In this document: positions 10,057-23,964 of the stretch, piece by piece | How the letters are laid out: every line of letters begins with the position of its first letter | How positions within the stretch are numbered: position 1 is the first letter of the stretch | Translations under genes and position numbers: made by a program | Notes under the pieces: model-generated | Seen by the model: only the letters and a program-made list of their open reading frames with translations | Told to the model about the DNA's origin: nothing | The model's database searches: none | From: Auanema rhodensis | Taxonomy: Eukaryota; Nematoda; Chromadorea; Rhabditida; Rhabditidae | Assembly (NCBI GenBank): GCA_964057225.1 | Contig: OZ059894.1 | Span: 24,665,151-24,729,150 of the forward strand | Direction of reading: 5' to 3' | DNA length: 64,000 nt

Positions 10057-12872
10057 TCATGGTAACCATGACTTTGAAATTTACGTGAACTTTAATTTAT
10101 GCTAATTAAATGTACACGTGATGTGCACTTGGTATGTAACTCGCTTCACGTGAAAGATAAAGAGATGCGGTTTTTAAAATTAGATTCCCCATGTCCATAT
10201 TAGTCTAAAAGCAAATTTGTATTGATATTGGTGCATGGTAACCATGACTTTGAAATTTACGTGAACTTTAATTTATGCTAATTAAATGTACACGTGATGT
10301 GCACTTGGTATGCAACTCGCTTCACGTGAAAGATAAAGAGATGCGGTTTTCAAAATTAGATTCCCCATGTCCATATTAGTCTAAAAACAAATTTTTATTG
10401 ATATTGGTTCATGGTAACCATGACTTTGAAATTTACGTGAACTTTAATTTATGCTAATTAAATGTACACGTGATGTGCACTTGGTATGTAACTCGCTTCA
10501 CGTGAAAGATAAAGAGATGCGGTTTTTAAAATTAGATTCCCCATGTCCATATTAGTCTAAAAACAAATTTTTATTGATATTGGTGCATGGTAACCATGAC
10601 TTTGAAATTTACGTGAACTTTAATTTATGCTAATTAAATGTACACGTGATGTGCACTTGGTATGCAACTCGCTTCACGTGAAAGATAAAGAGATGCGGTT
10701 TTCAAAATTAGATTCCCCATGTCCATATTAGTCTAAAAACAAATTTTTATTGATATTGGTTCATGGTAACCATGACTTTGAAATTTACGTGAACTTTAAT
10801 TTATGCTAATTAAATGTACACGTGATGTGCACTTGGTATGTAACTCGCTTCACGTGAAAGATAAAGAGATGCGGTTTTTAAAATTAGATTCCCCATGTCC
10901 ATATTAGTCTAAAAGCAAATTTGTATTGATATTGGTGCATGGTAACCATGACTTTGAAATTTACGTGAACTTTAATTTATGCTAATTAAATGTACACGTG
11001 ATGTGCACTTGGTATGCAACTCGCTTCACGTGAAAGATAAAGAGATGCGGTTTTCAAAATTAGATTCCCCATGTCCATATTAGTCTAAAAACAAATTTTT
11101 ATTGATATTGGTTCATGGTAACCATGACTTTGAAATTTACGTGAACTTTAATTTATGCTAATTAAATGTACACGTGATGTGCACTTGGTATGTAACTCGC
11201 TTCACGTGAAAGATAAAGAGATGCGGTTTTTAAAATTAGATTCCCCATGTCCATATTAGTCTAAAAACAAATTTTTATTGATATTGGTGCATGGTAACCA
11301 TGACTTTGAAATTTACGTGAACTTTAATTTATGCTAATTAAATGTACACGTGATGTGCACTTGGTATGCAACTCGCTTCACGTGAAAGATAAAGAGATGC
11401 GGTTTTCAAAATTAGATTCCCCATGTCCATATTAGTCTAAAAACAAATTTTTATTGATATTGGTTCATGGTAACCATGACTTTGAAATTTACGTGAACTT
11501 TAATTTATGCTAATTAAATGTACACGTGATGTGCACTTGGTATGTAACTCGCTTCACGTGAAAGATAAAGAGATGCGGTTTTTAAAATTAGATTCCCCAT
11601 GTCCATATTAGTCTAAAAACAAATTTTTATTGATATTGGTGCATGGTAACCATGACTTTGAAATTTACGTGAACTTTAATTTATGCTAATTAAATGTACA
11701 CGTGATGTGCACTTGGTATGCAACTCGCTTCACGTGAAAGATAAAGAGATGCGGTTTTCAAAATTAGATTCCCCATGTCCATATTAGTCTAAAAACAAAT
11801 TTTTATTGATATTGGTTCATGGTAACCATGACTTTGAAATTTACGTGAACTTTAATTTATGCTAATTAAATGTACACGTGATGTGCACTTGGTATGTAAC
11901 TCGCTTCACGTGAAAGATAAAGAGATGCGGTTTTTAAAATTAGATTCCCCATGTCCATATTAGTCTAAAAACAAATTTTTATTGATATTGGTGCATGGTA
12001 ACCATGACTTTGAAATTTACGTGAACTTTAATTTATGCTAATTAAATGTACACGTGATGTGCACTTGGTATGCAACTCGCTTCACGTGAAAGATAAAGAG
12101 ATGCGGTTTTCAAAATTAGATTCCCCATGTCCATATTAGTCTAAAAACAAATTTTTATTGATATTGGTTCATGGTAACCATGACTTTGAAATTTACGTGA
12201 ACTTTAATTTATGCTAATTAAATGTACACGTGATGTGCACTTGGTATGTAACTCGCTTCACGTGAAAGATAAAGAGATGCGGTTTTTAAAATTAGATTCC
12301 CCATGTCCATATTAGTCTAAAAACAAATTTTTATTGATATTGGTGCATGGTAACCATGACTTTGAAATTTACGTGAACTTTAATTTATGCTAATTAAATG
12401 TACACGTGATGTGCACTTGGTATGCAACTCGCTTCACGTGAAAGATAAAGAGATGCGGTTTTCAAAATTAGATTCCCCATGTCCATATTAGTCTAAAAAC
12501 AAATTTTTATTGATATTGGTTCATGGTAACCATGACTTTGAAATTTACGTGAACTTTAATTTATGCTAATTAAATGTACACGTGATGTGCACTTGGTATG
12601 TAACTCGCTTCACGTGAAAGATAAAGAGATGCGGTTTTTAAAATTAGATTCCCCATGTCCATATTAGTCTAAAAACAAATTTTTATTGATATTGGTTCAT
12701 GGTAACCATGACTTTGAAATTTACGTGAACTTTAATTTATGCTAATTAAATGTACACGTGATGTGCACTTGGTATGTAACTCGCTTCACGTGAAAGATAA
12801 AGAGATGCGGTTTTTAAAATTAGATTCCCCATGTCCATATTAGTCTAAAAACAAATTTTTATTGATATTGGT
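10057..12872. repeat. Dimer HOR, 352-bp period, 16 monomers
   Basis: Two unit types alternate. X has a GGTT junction, TATGTAACT and GGTTTTTAAAATT (C119T). Y has a GGTG junction, TATGCAACT (T81C) and normal GGTTTTC. X starts at 10057, 10409, 10761 and so on; Y starts at 10233, 10585 and so on, for seven X-Y pairs followed by two X units (12521 and 12697). X units at 10057 and 10761 also share AAAAGCAAATTTG, 704 bp apart, showing an extra round of duplication of a dimer pair. X and Y differ at only about three positions, so this is a very young HOR. Confidence 0.95.
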
Positions 12873-13048
12873 GCATGGTAACCATGACTTTGAAATTTAC
12901 GTGAACTTTAATTTATGCTAATTAAATGTACACGTGATGTGCACTTGGTATGTAAATCGCTTCACGTGAAAGATAAAGAGATGCGGTTTTCAAAATTAGA
13001 TTCCCCATGTCCATATTAGTCTAAAAACAAATTTTTATTGATATTGGT

Positions 13049-13228
13049 GCATGCATGGTAACCATGACTTTGAAATTTACGTGAACTTTAATTTATGCTA
13101 ATTAAATGTACACGTGATGTGCACTTGGTATGTAACTCGCTTCACGTGAAAGATAAAGAGATGCGGTTTTCAAAATAAGATTCCCCATGTCCATATTAGT
13201 CTAAAAACAAATTTTTATTGATATTGGT
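13049..13228. repeat. 180-bp monomer with duplicated GCAT at its start
   Basis: The unit begins GCATGCATGG instead of GCATGG, a 4-bp tandem duplication of the first bases that creates a GCATGC (SphI) site. It is the only 4-bp length variant in the window. The unit also has CAAAATAAGA in place of CAAAATTAGA. The previous unit (12873) has TATGTAAATCG, a private change. Confidence 0.93.
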
Positions 13229-16200
13229 GCATGGTAACCATGACTTTGAAATTTACGTGAACTTTAATTTATGCTAATTAAATGTACACGTGATGTGCAC
13301 TTGGTATGTAACTCGCTTCACGTGAAAGATAAAGAGATGCGGTTTTCAAAATTAGATTCCCCATGTCCATATTAGTCTAAAAACAAATTTTTATTGATAT
13401 TGGTGCATGGTAACCATGACTTTGAAATTTACGTGAACTTTAATTTATGCTAATTAAATGTACACGTGATGTGCACTTGGTATGTAACTCGCTTCACGTG
13501 AAAGATAAAGAGATGCGGTTTTCAAAATTAGATTCCCCATGTCCATATTAGTCTAAAAACAAATTTTTATTGATATTGGTGCATGGTAACCATGACTTTG
13601 AAATTTACGTGAACTTTAATTTATGCTAATTAAATGTACACGTGATGTGCACTTGGTATGTAACTCGCTTCACGTGAAAGATGAAGAGATGCGGTTTTCA
13701 AAATTAGATTCCCCATGTCCATATTAGTCTAAAAACAAATTTTTATTGATATTGGTGCATGGTAACCATGACTTTGAAATTTACGTGAACTTTAATTTAT
13801 GCTAATTAAATGTACACGTGATGTGCACTTGGTATGTAACTCGCTTCACGTGAAAGATAAAGAGATGCGGTTTTCAAAATTAGATTCCCCATGTCCATAT
13901 TAGTCTAAAAACAAATTTTTATTGATATTGGTGCATGGTAACCATGACTTTGAAATTTACGTGAACTTTAATTTATGCTAATTAAATGTACACGTGATGT
14001 GCACTTGGTATGTAACTCGCTTCACGTGAAAGATAAAGAGATGCGGTTTTCAAAATTAGATTCCCCATGTCCATATTAGTCTAAAAATAAATTTTTATTG
14101 ATATTGGTTCATGGTAACCATGACTTTGAAATTTACGTGAACTTTAATTTATGCTAATTAAATGTACACGTGATGTGCACTTGGTATGTAACTCGCTTCA
14201 CGTGAAAGATGAAGAGATGCGGTTTTCAAAATTAGATTCCCCATGTCCATATTAGTCTAAAAACAAATTTTTATTGATATTGGTGCATGGTAACCATGAC
14301 TTTGAAATTTACGTGAACTTTAATTTATGCTAATTAAATGTACACGTGATGTGCACTTGGTATGTAACTCGCTTCACGTGAAAGATAAAGAGATGCGGTT
14401 TTCAAAATTAGATTCCCCATGTCCATATTAGTCTAAAAACAAATTTTTATTGATATTGGTTCATGGTAACCATGACTTTGAAATTTACGTGAACTTTAAT
14501 TTATGCTAATTAAATGTACACGTGATGTGCACTTGGTATGTAACTCGCTTCACGTGAAAGATAAAGAGATGCGGTTTTCAAAATTAGATTCCCCATGTCC
14601 ATATTAGTCTAAAAACAAATTTTTATTGATATTGGTGCATGGTAACCATGACTTTGAAATTTACGTGAACTTTAATTTATGCTAATTAAATGTACACGTG
14701 ATGTGCACTTGGTATGTAACTCGCTTCACGTGAAAGATAAAGAGATGCGGTTTTCAAAATTAGATTCCCCATGTCCATATTAGTCTAAAAACAAATTTTT
14801 ATTGATATTGGTTCATGGTAACCATGACTTTGAAATTTACGTGAACTTTAATTTATGCTAATTAAATGTACACGTGATGTGCACTTGGTATGTAACTCGC
14901 TTCACGTGAAAGATAAAGAGATGCGGTTTTCAAAATTAGATTCCCCATGTCCATATTAGTCTAAAAACAAATTTTTATTGATATTGGTGCATGGTAACCA
15001 TGACTTTGAAATTTACGTGAACTTTAATTTATGCTAATTAAATGTACACGTGATGTGCACTTGGTATGTAACTCGCTTCACGTGAAAGATAAAGAGATGC
15101 GGTTTTCAAAATTAGATTCCCCATGTCCATATTAGTCTAAAAACAAATTTTTATTGATATTGGTTCATGGTAACCATGACTTTGAAATTTACGTGAACTT
15201 TAATTTATGCTAATTAAATGTACACGTGATGTGCACTTGGTATGTAACTCGCTTCACGTGAAAGATAAAGAGATGCGGTTTTCAAAATTAGATTCCCCAT
15301 GTCCATATTAGTCTAAAAACAAATTTTTATTGATATTGGTGCATGGTAACCATGACTTTGAAATTTACGTGAACTTTAATTTATGCTAATTAATTGTACA
15401 CGTGATGTGCACTTGGTATGTAACTCGCTTCACGTGAAAGATAAAGAGATGCGGTTTTCAAAATTAGATTCCCCATGTCCATATTAGTCTAAAAACAAAT
15501 TTTTATTGATATTGGTGCATGGTAACCATGACTTTGAAATTTACGTGAACTTTAATTTATGCTAATTAAATGTACACGTGATGTGCACTTGGTATGTAAC
15601 TCGCTTCACGTGAAAGATGAAGAGATGCGGTTTTCAAAATTAGATTCCCCATGTCCATATTAGTCTAAAAACAAATTTTTATTGATATTGGTGCATGGTA
15701 ACCATGACTTTGAAATTTACGTGAACTTTAATTTATGCTAATTAAATGTACACGTGATGTGCACTTGGTATGTAACTCGCTTCACGTGAAAGATAAAGAG
15801 ATGCGGTTTTCAAAATTAGATTCCCCATGTCCATATTAGTCTAAAAACAAATTTTTATTGATATTGGTTCATGGTAACCATGACTTTGAAATTTACGTGA
15901 ACTTTAATTTATGCTAATTAAATGTACACGTGATGTGCACTTGGTATGTAACTCGCTTCACGTGAAAGATAAAGAGATGCGGTTTTCAAAATTAGATTCC
16001 CCATGTCCATATTAGTCTAAAAACAAATTTTTATTGATATTGGTTCATGGTAACCATGACTTTGAAATTTACGTGAACTTTAATTTATGCTAATTAAATG
16101 TACACGTGATGTGCACTTGGTATGTAACTCGCTTCACGTGAAAGATAAAGAGATGCGGTTTTCAAAATTAGATTTCCCATGTCCATATTAGTCTAAAAAC

Positions 16201-19200
16201 AAATTTTTATTGATATTGGTGCATGGTAACCATGACTTTGAAATTTACGTGAACTTTAATTTATGCTAATTAAATGTACACGTCATGTGCACTTGGTATG
16301 TAACTCGCTTCACGTGAAAGGTAAAGAGATGCGGTTTTCAAAATTAGATTCCCCATGTCCATATTAGTCTAAAAACAAATTTTTATTTATATTGATTCAT
16401 GGTAACCATGACTTTGAAATTTACGTGAACTTTAATTTATGCTAATTAAATGTACACGTGATGTGCACTTGGTATGTAACTCGCTTCACGTGAAAGATAA
16501 AGAGATGCGGTTTTCAAAATTAGATTCCCCATGTCCATATTAGTCTAAAAACAAATTTTTAGTGATATTGGTTCATGGTAACCATGACTTTGAAATTTAC
16601 GTGAACTTTAATTTATGCTAATTAAATGTACACGTGATGTGCACTTGGTATGTAACTCGCTTCACGTGAAAGATAAAGAGATGCGGTTTTCAAAATTAGA
16701 TTCCCCATGTCCATATTAGTCTAAAAACAAATTTTTATTGATATTGGTTCATGGTAACCATGACTTTGAAATTTACGTGAACTTTAATTTATGCTAATTA
16801 AATGTACACGTGATGTGCACTTGGTATGTAACTCGCTTCACGTGAAAGATAAAGAGATGCGGTTTTCAAAATTAGATTCCCCATGTCCATATTAGTCTAA
16901 AAACAAATTTTTATTGATATTGGTGCATGGTAACCATGACTTTGAAATTTACGTGAACTTTAATTTATGCTAATTAAATGTACACGTGATGTGCACTTGG
17001 TATGTAACTCGCTTCACGTGAAAGATGAAGAGATGCGGTTTTCAAAATTAGATTCCCCATGTCCATATTAGTCTAAAAACAAATTTTTATTGATATTGGT
17101 GCATGGTAACCATGACTTTGAAATTTACGTGAACTTTAATTTATGCTAATTAAATGTACACGTGATGTGCACTTGGTATGTAACTCGCTTCACGTGAAAG
17201 ATAAAGAGATGCGGTTTTCAAAATTAGATTCCCCATGTCCATATTAGTCTAAAAACAAATTTTTATTGATATTGGTGCATGGTAACCATGACTTTGAAAT
17301 TTACGTGAACTTTAATTTATGCTAATTAAATGTACACGTGATGTGCACTTGGTATGTAACTCGCTTCACGTGAAAGATAAAGAGATGCGGTTTTCAAAAT
17401 TAGATTCCCCATGTCCATATTAGTCTAAAAACAAATTTTTATTGATATTGGTGCATGGTAACCATGACTTTGAAATTTACGTGAACTTTAATTTATGCTA
17501 ATTAAATGTACACGTGATGTGCACTTGGTATGTAACTCGCTTCACGTGAAAGATAAAGAGATGCGGTTTTCAAAATTAGATTCCCCATGTCCATATTAGT
17601 CTAAAAACAAATTTTTATTGATATTGGTGCATGGTAACCATGACTTTGAAATTTACGTGAACTTTAATTTATGCTAATTAAATGTACACGTGATGTGCAC
17701 TTGGTATGTAACTCGCTTCACGTGAAAGATAAAGAGATGCGGTTTTCAAAATTAGATTCCCCATGTCCATATTAGTCTAAAAACAAATTTTTATTGATAT
17801 TGGTGCATGGTAACCATGACTTTGAAATTTACGTGAACTTTAATTTATGCTAATTAAATGTACACGTGATGTGCACTTGGTATGTAACTCGCTTCACGTG
17901 AAAGATAAAGAGATGCGGTTTTCAAAATTAGATTCCCCATGTCCATATTAGTCTAAAAACAAATTTTTATTGATATTGGTTCATGGTAACCATGACTTTG
18001 AAATTTACGTGAACTTTAATTTATGCTAATTAAATGTACACGTGATGTGCACTTGGTATGTAACTCGCTTCACGTGAAAGATAAAGAGATGCGGTTTTCA
18101 AAATTAGATTCCCCATGTCCATATTAGTCTAAAAACAAATTTTTATTGATATTGGTGCATGGTAACCATGACTTTGAAATTTACGTGAACTTTAATTTAT
18201 GCTAATTAAATGTACACGTGATGTGCACTTGGTATGTAACTCGCTTCACGTGAAAGATAAAGAGATGCGGTTTTCAAAATTAGATTCCCCATGTCCATAT
18301 TAGTCTAAAAACAAATTTTTATTGATATTGGTGCATGGTAACCATGACTTTGAAATTTACGTGAACTTTAATTTATGCTAATTAAATGTACACGTGATGT
18401 GCACTTGGTATGTAACTCGCTTCACGTGAAAGATAAAGAGATGCGGTTTTCAAAATTAGATTCCCCATGTCCATATTAGTCTAAAAACAAATTTTTATTG
18501 ATATTGGTGCATGGTAACCATGACTTTGAAATTTACGTGAACTTTAATTTATGCTAATTAAATGTACACGTGATGTGCACTTGGTATGTAACTCGCTTCA
18601 CGTGAAAGATAAAGAGATGCGGTTTTCAAAATTAGATTCCCCATGTCCATATTAGTCTAAAAACAAATTTTTATTGATATTGGTTCATGGTAACCATGAC
18701 TTTGAAATTTACGTGAACTTTAATTTATGCTAATTAAATGTACACGTGATGTGCACTTGGTATGTAACTCGCTTCACGTGAAAGATAAAGAGATGCGGTT
18801 TTCAAAATTAGATTCCCCATGTCCATATTAGTCTAAAAACAAATTTTTATTGATATTGGTGCATGGTAACCATGACTTTGAAATTTACGTGAACTTTAAT
18901 TTATGCTAATTAAATGTACACGTGATGTGCACTTGGTATGTAACTCGCTTCACGTGAAAGATAAAGAGATGCGGTTTTCAAAATTAGATTCCCCATGTCC
19001 ATATTAGTCTAAAAACAAATTTTTATTGATATTGGTTCATGGTAACCATGACTTTGAAATTTACGTGAACTTTAATTTATGCTAATTAAATGTACACGTG
19101 ATGTGCACTTGGTATGTAACTCGCTTCACGTGAAAGATAAAGAGATGCGGTTTTCAAAATTAGATTCCCCATGTCCATATTAGTCTAAAAACAAATTTTT

Positions 19201-21852
19201 ATTGATATTGGTGCATGGTAACCATGACTTTGAAATTTACGTGAACTTTAATTTATGCTAATTAAATGTACACGTGATGTGCACTTGGTATGTAACTCGC
19301 TTCACGTGAAAGATAAAGAGATGCGGTTTTCAAAATTAGATTCCCCATGTCCATATTAGTCTAAAAACAAATTTTTATTAATATTGGTGCATGGTAACCA
19401 TGACTTTGAAATTTACGTGAACTTTAATTTATGCTAATTAAATGTACACGTGATGTGCACTTGGTATGTAACTCGCTTCACGTGAAAGATAAAGAGATGC
19501 GGTTTTCAAAATTAGATTCCCCATGTCCATATTAGTCTAAAAACAAATTTTTATTGATATTGGTTCATGGTAACCATGACTTTGAAATTTACGTGAACTT
19601 TAATTTATGCTAATTAAATGTACACGTGATGTGCACTTGGTATGTAACTCGCTTCACGTGAAAGATAAAGAGATGCGGTTTTCAAAATTAGATTCCCCAT
19701 GTCCATATTAGTCTAAAAACAAATTTTTATTGATATTGGTTCATGGTAACCATGACTTTGAAATTTACGTGAACTTTAATTTATGCTAATTAAATGTACA
19801 CGTGATGTGCACTTGGTATGTAACTCGCTTCACGTGAAAGATAAAGAGATGCGGTTTTCAAAATTAGATTCCCCATGTCCATATTAGTCTAAAAACAAAT
19901 TTTTATTGATATTGGTGCATGGTAACCATGACTTTGAAATTTACGTGAACTTTAATTTATGCTAATTAAATGTACACGTGATGTGCACTTGGTATGTAAC
20001 TCGCTTCACGTGAAAGATAAAGAGATGCGGTTTTCAAAATTAGATTCCCCATGTCCATATTAGTCTAAAAACAAATTTTTATTGATATTGGTGCATGGTA
20101 ACCATGACTTTGAAATTTACGTGAACTTTAATTTATGCTAATTAAATGTACACGTGATGTGCACTTGGTATGTAACTCGCTTCACGTGAAAGATAAAGAG
20201 ATGCGGTTTTCAAAATTAGATTCCCCATGTCCATATTAGTCTAAAAACAAATTTTTATTGATATTGGTTCATGGTAACCATGACTTTGAAATTTACGTGA
20301 ACTTTAATTTATGCTAATTAAATGTACACGTGATGTGCACTTGGTATGTAACTCGCTTCACGTGAAAGATAAAGAGATGCGGTTTTCAAAATTAGATTCC
20401 CCATGTCCATATTAGTCTAAAAACAAATTTTTATCGATATTGGTGCATGGTAACCATGACTTTGAAATTTACGTGAACTTTAATTTATGCTAATTAAATG
20501 TACACGTGATGTGCACTTGGTATGTAACTCGCTTCACGTGAAAGATGAAGAGATGCGGTTTTCAAAATTAGATTCCCCATGTCCATATTAGTCTAAAAAC
20601 AAATTTTTATTGATATTGGTGCATGGTAACCATGACTTTGAAATTTACGTGAACTTTAATTTATGCTAATTAAATGTACACGTGATGTGCACTTGGTATG
20701 TAACTCGCTTCACGTGAAAGATAAAGAGATGCGGTTTTCAAAATTAGATTCCCCATGTCCATATTAGTCTAAAAACAAATTTTTATTGATATTGGTTCAT
20801 GGTAACCATGACTTTGAAATTTACGTGAACTTTAATTTATGCTAATTAAATGTACACGTGATGTGCACTTGGTATGTAACTCGCTTCACGTGAAAGATAA
20901 AGAGATGCGGTTTTCAAAATTAGATTCCCCATGTCCATATTAGTCTAAAAACAAATTTTTATTGATATTGGTTCATGGTAACCATGACTTTGAAATTTAC
21001 GTGAACTTTAATTTATGCTAATTAAATGTACACGTGATGTGCACTTGGTATGTAACTCGCTTCACGTGAAAGATAAAGAGATGCGGTTTTCAAAATTAGA
21101 TTCCCCATGTCCATATTAGTCTAAAAACAAATTTTTATTGATATTGGTTCATGGTAACCATGACTTTGAAATTTACGTGAACTTTAATTTATGCTAATTA
21201 AATGTACACGTGATGTGCACTTGGTATGTAACTCGCTTCACGTGAAAGATAAAGAGATGCGGTTTTCAAAATTAGATTCCCCATGTCCATATTAGTCTAA
21301 AAACAAATTTTTATTGATATTGGTTCATGGTAACCATGACTTTGAAATTTACGTGAACTTTAATTTATGCTAATTAAATGTACACGTGATGTGCACTTGG
21401 TATGTAACTCGCTTCACGTGAAAGATGAAGAGATGCGGTTTTCAAAATTAGATTCCCCATGTCCATATTAGTCTAAAAACAAATTTTTATTGATATTGGT
21501 GCATGGTAACCATGACTTTGAAATTTACGTGAACTTTAATTTATGCTAATTAAATGTACACGTGATGTGCACTTGGTATGTAACTCGCTTCACGTGAAAG
21601 ATAAAGAGATGCGGTTTTCAAAATTAGATTCCCCATGTCCATATTAGTCTAAAAACAAATTTTTATTGATATTGGTTCATGGTAACCATGACTTTGAAAT
21701 TTACGTGAACTTTAATTTATGCTAATTAAATGTACACGTGATGTGCACTTGGTATGTAACTCGCTTCACGTGAAAGATAAAGAGATGCGGTTTTCAAAAT
21801 TAGATTCCCCATGTCCATATTAGTCTAAAAACAAATTTTTATTGATATTGGT
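13229..21852. repeat. Nearly homogeneous satellite stretch, 49 monomers
   Basis: Consensus-like units with G or T junctions and occasional A103G (AGATGAAG). Private changes include AAAAATAAAT near 14087, TAATTAATTG near 15392, GATTTCCC near 16171, CACGTCATG near 16281 followed by AAAGGTAAAG near 16318, TTATTTATATTGATTC near 16384, AGTGATATT near 16561 and TTATCGATAT at 20431. The AAAGGTAAAG change is notable because it reappears in the second half of the 26-bp junctions at 26371 and 30093. No gene or insertion is seen. Confidence 0.85.
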
Positions 21853-23612
21853 GCATGGTAACCATGACTTTGAAATTTACGTGAACTTTAATTTATGCTA
21901 ATTAAATGTACACTTGATGTACACTTGGTATGTAACTCGCTTCACGTGAAAGATAAAGAGATGCGATTTTCAAAATTAGAATCCCCATGTCCATATTAGT
22001 CTAAAAACAAATTTTTATTGATATTGGTTCATGGTAACCATGACTTTGAAATTTACGTGAACTTTAATTTATGCTAATTAAATGTACACGTGATGTGCAC
22101 TTGGTATGTAACTCGCTTCACGTGAAAGATGAAGAGATGCGGTTTTCAAAATTAGATTCCCCATGTCCATATTAGTCTAAAAACAAATTTTTATTGATAT
22201 TGGTGCATGGTAACCATGACTTTGAAATTTACGTGAACTTTAATTTATGCTAATTAAATGTACACGTGATGTGCACTTGGTATGTAACTCGCTTCACGTG
22301 AAAGATAAAGAGATGCGGTTTTCAAAATTAGATTCCCCATGTCCATATTAGTCTAAAAACAAATTTTTATTGATATTGGTTCATGGTAACCATGACTTTG
22401 AAATTTACGTGAACTTTAATTTATGCTAATTAAATGTACACGTGATGTGCACTTGGTATGTAACTCGCTTCACGTGAAAGATAAAGAGATGCGGTTTTCA
22501 AAATTAGATTCCCCATGTCCATATTAGTCTAAAAACAAATTTTTATTGATATTGGTTCATGGTAACCATGACTTTGAAATTTACGTGAACTTTAATTTAT
22601 GCTAATTAAATGTACACGTGATGTGCACTTGGTATGTAACTCGCTTCACGTGAAAGATAAAGAGATGCGGTTTTCAAAATTAGATTCCCCATGTCCATAT
22701 TAGTCTAAAAACAAATTTTTATTGATATTGGTGCATGGTAACCATGACTTTGAAATTTACGTGAACTTTAATTTATGCTAATTAAATGTACACTTGATGT
22801 ACACTTGGTATGTAACTCGCTTCACGTGAAAGATAAAGAGATGCGATTTTCAAAATTAGAATCCCCATGTCCATATTAGTCTAAAAACAAATTTTTATTG
22901 ATATTGGTTCATGGTAACCATGACTTTGAAATTTACGTGAACTTTAATTTATGCTAATTAAATGTACACGTGATGTGCACTTGGTATGTAACTCGCTTCA
23001 CGTGAAAGATGAAGAGATGCGGTTTTCAAAATTAGATTCCCCATGTCCATATTAGTCTAAAAACAAATTTTTATTGATATTGGTTCATGGTAACCATGAC
23101 TTTGAAATTTACGTGAACTTTAATTTATGCTAATTAAATGTACACGTGATGTGCACTTGGTATGTAACTCGCTTCACGTGAAAGATAAAGAGATGCGGTT
23201 TTCAAAATTAGATTCCCCATGTCCATATTAGTCTAAAAACAAATTTTTATTGATATTGGTTCATGGTAACCATGACTTTGAAATTTACGTGAACTTTAAT
23301 TTATGCTAATTAAATGTACACGTGATGTGCACTTGGTATGTAACTCGCTTCACGTGAAAGATAAAGAGATGCGGTTTTCAAAATTAGATTCCCCATGTCC
23401 ATATTAGTCTAAAAACAAATTTTTATTGATATTGGTGCATGGTAACCATGACTTTGAAATTTACGTGAACTTTAATTTATGCTAATTAAATGTACACTTG
23501 ATGTACACTTGGTATGTAACTCGCTTCACGTGAAAGATAAAGAGATGCGATTTTCAAAATTAGAATCCCCATGTCCATATTAGTCTAAAAACAAATTTTT
23601 ATTGATATTGGT
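21853..23612. repeat. V-type HOR: pentamer then tetramer
   Basis: V units start at 21853, 22733 and 23437, spaced 5 and 4 monomers apart. Each V unit has CACTTGATGTACAC, GCGATTTTC and AGAATCCCC, which lie in the same unit and are inherited together. The order is V, T(GATGAAG), G, T, T and then V, T(GATGAAG), T, T and then V. The pentamer order recurs exactly at 31409, 37041 and 39329. V is the most diverged common class in the window. Confidence 0.9.
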
Positions 23613-23964
23613 GCATGGTAACCATGACTTTGAAATTTACGTGAACTTTAATTTATGCTAATTAAATGTACACGTGATGTGCACTTGGTATGTAACTCGC
23701 TTCACGTGAAAGATAAAGAGATGCGGTTTTCAAAATTAGATTCCCCATGTCCATATTAGTCTAAAAACAAATTTTTATTGATATTGGTTCATGGTAACCA
23801 TGACTTTGAAATTTACGTGAACTTTAATTTATGCTAATTAAATGTACACGTGATGTGCACTTGGTATGTAACTCGCTTCACGTGAAAGATAAAGAGATGC
23901 GGTTTTCAAAATTAGATTCCCCATGTCCATATTAGTCTAAAAACAAATTTTTATTGATATTGCT

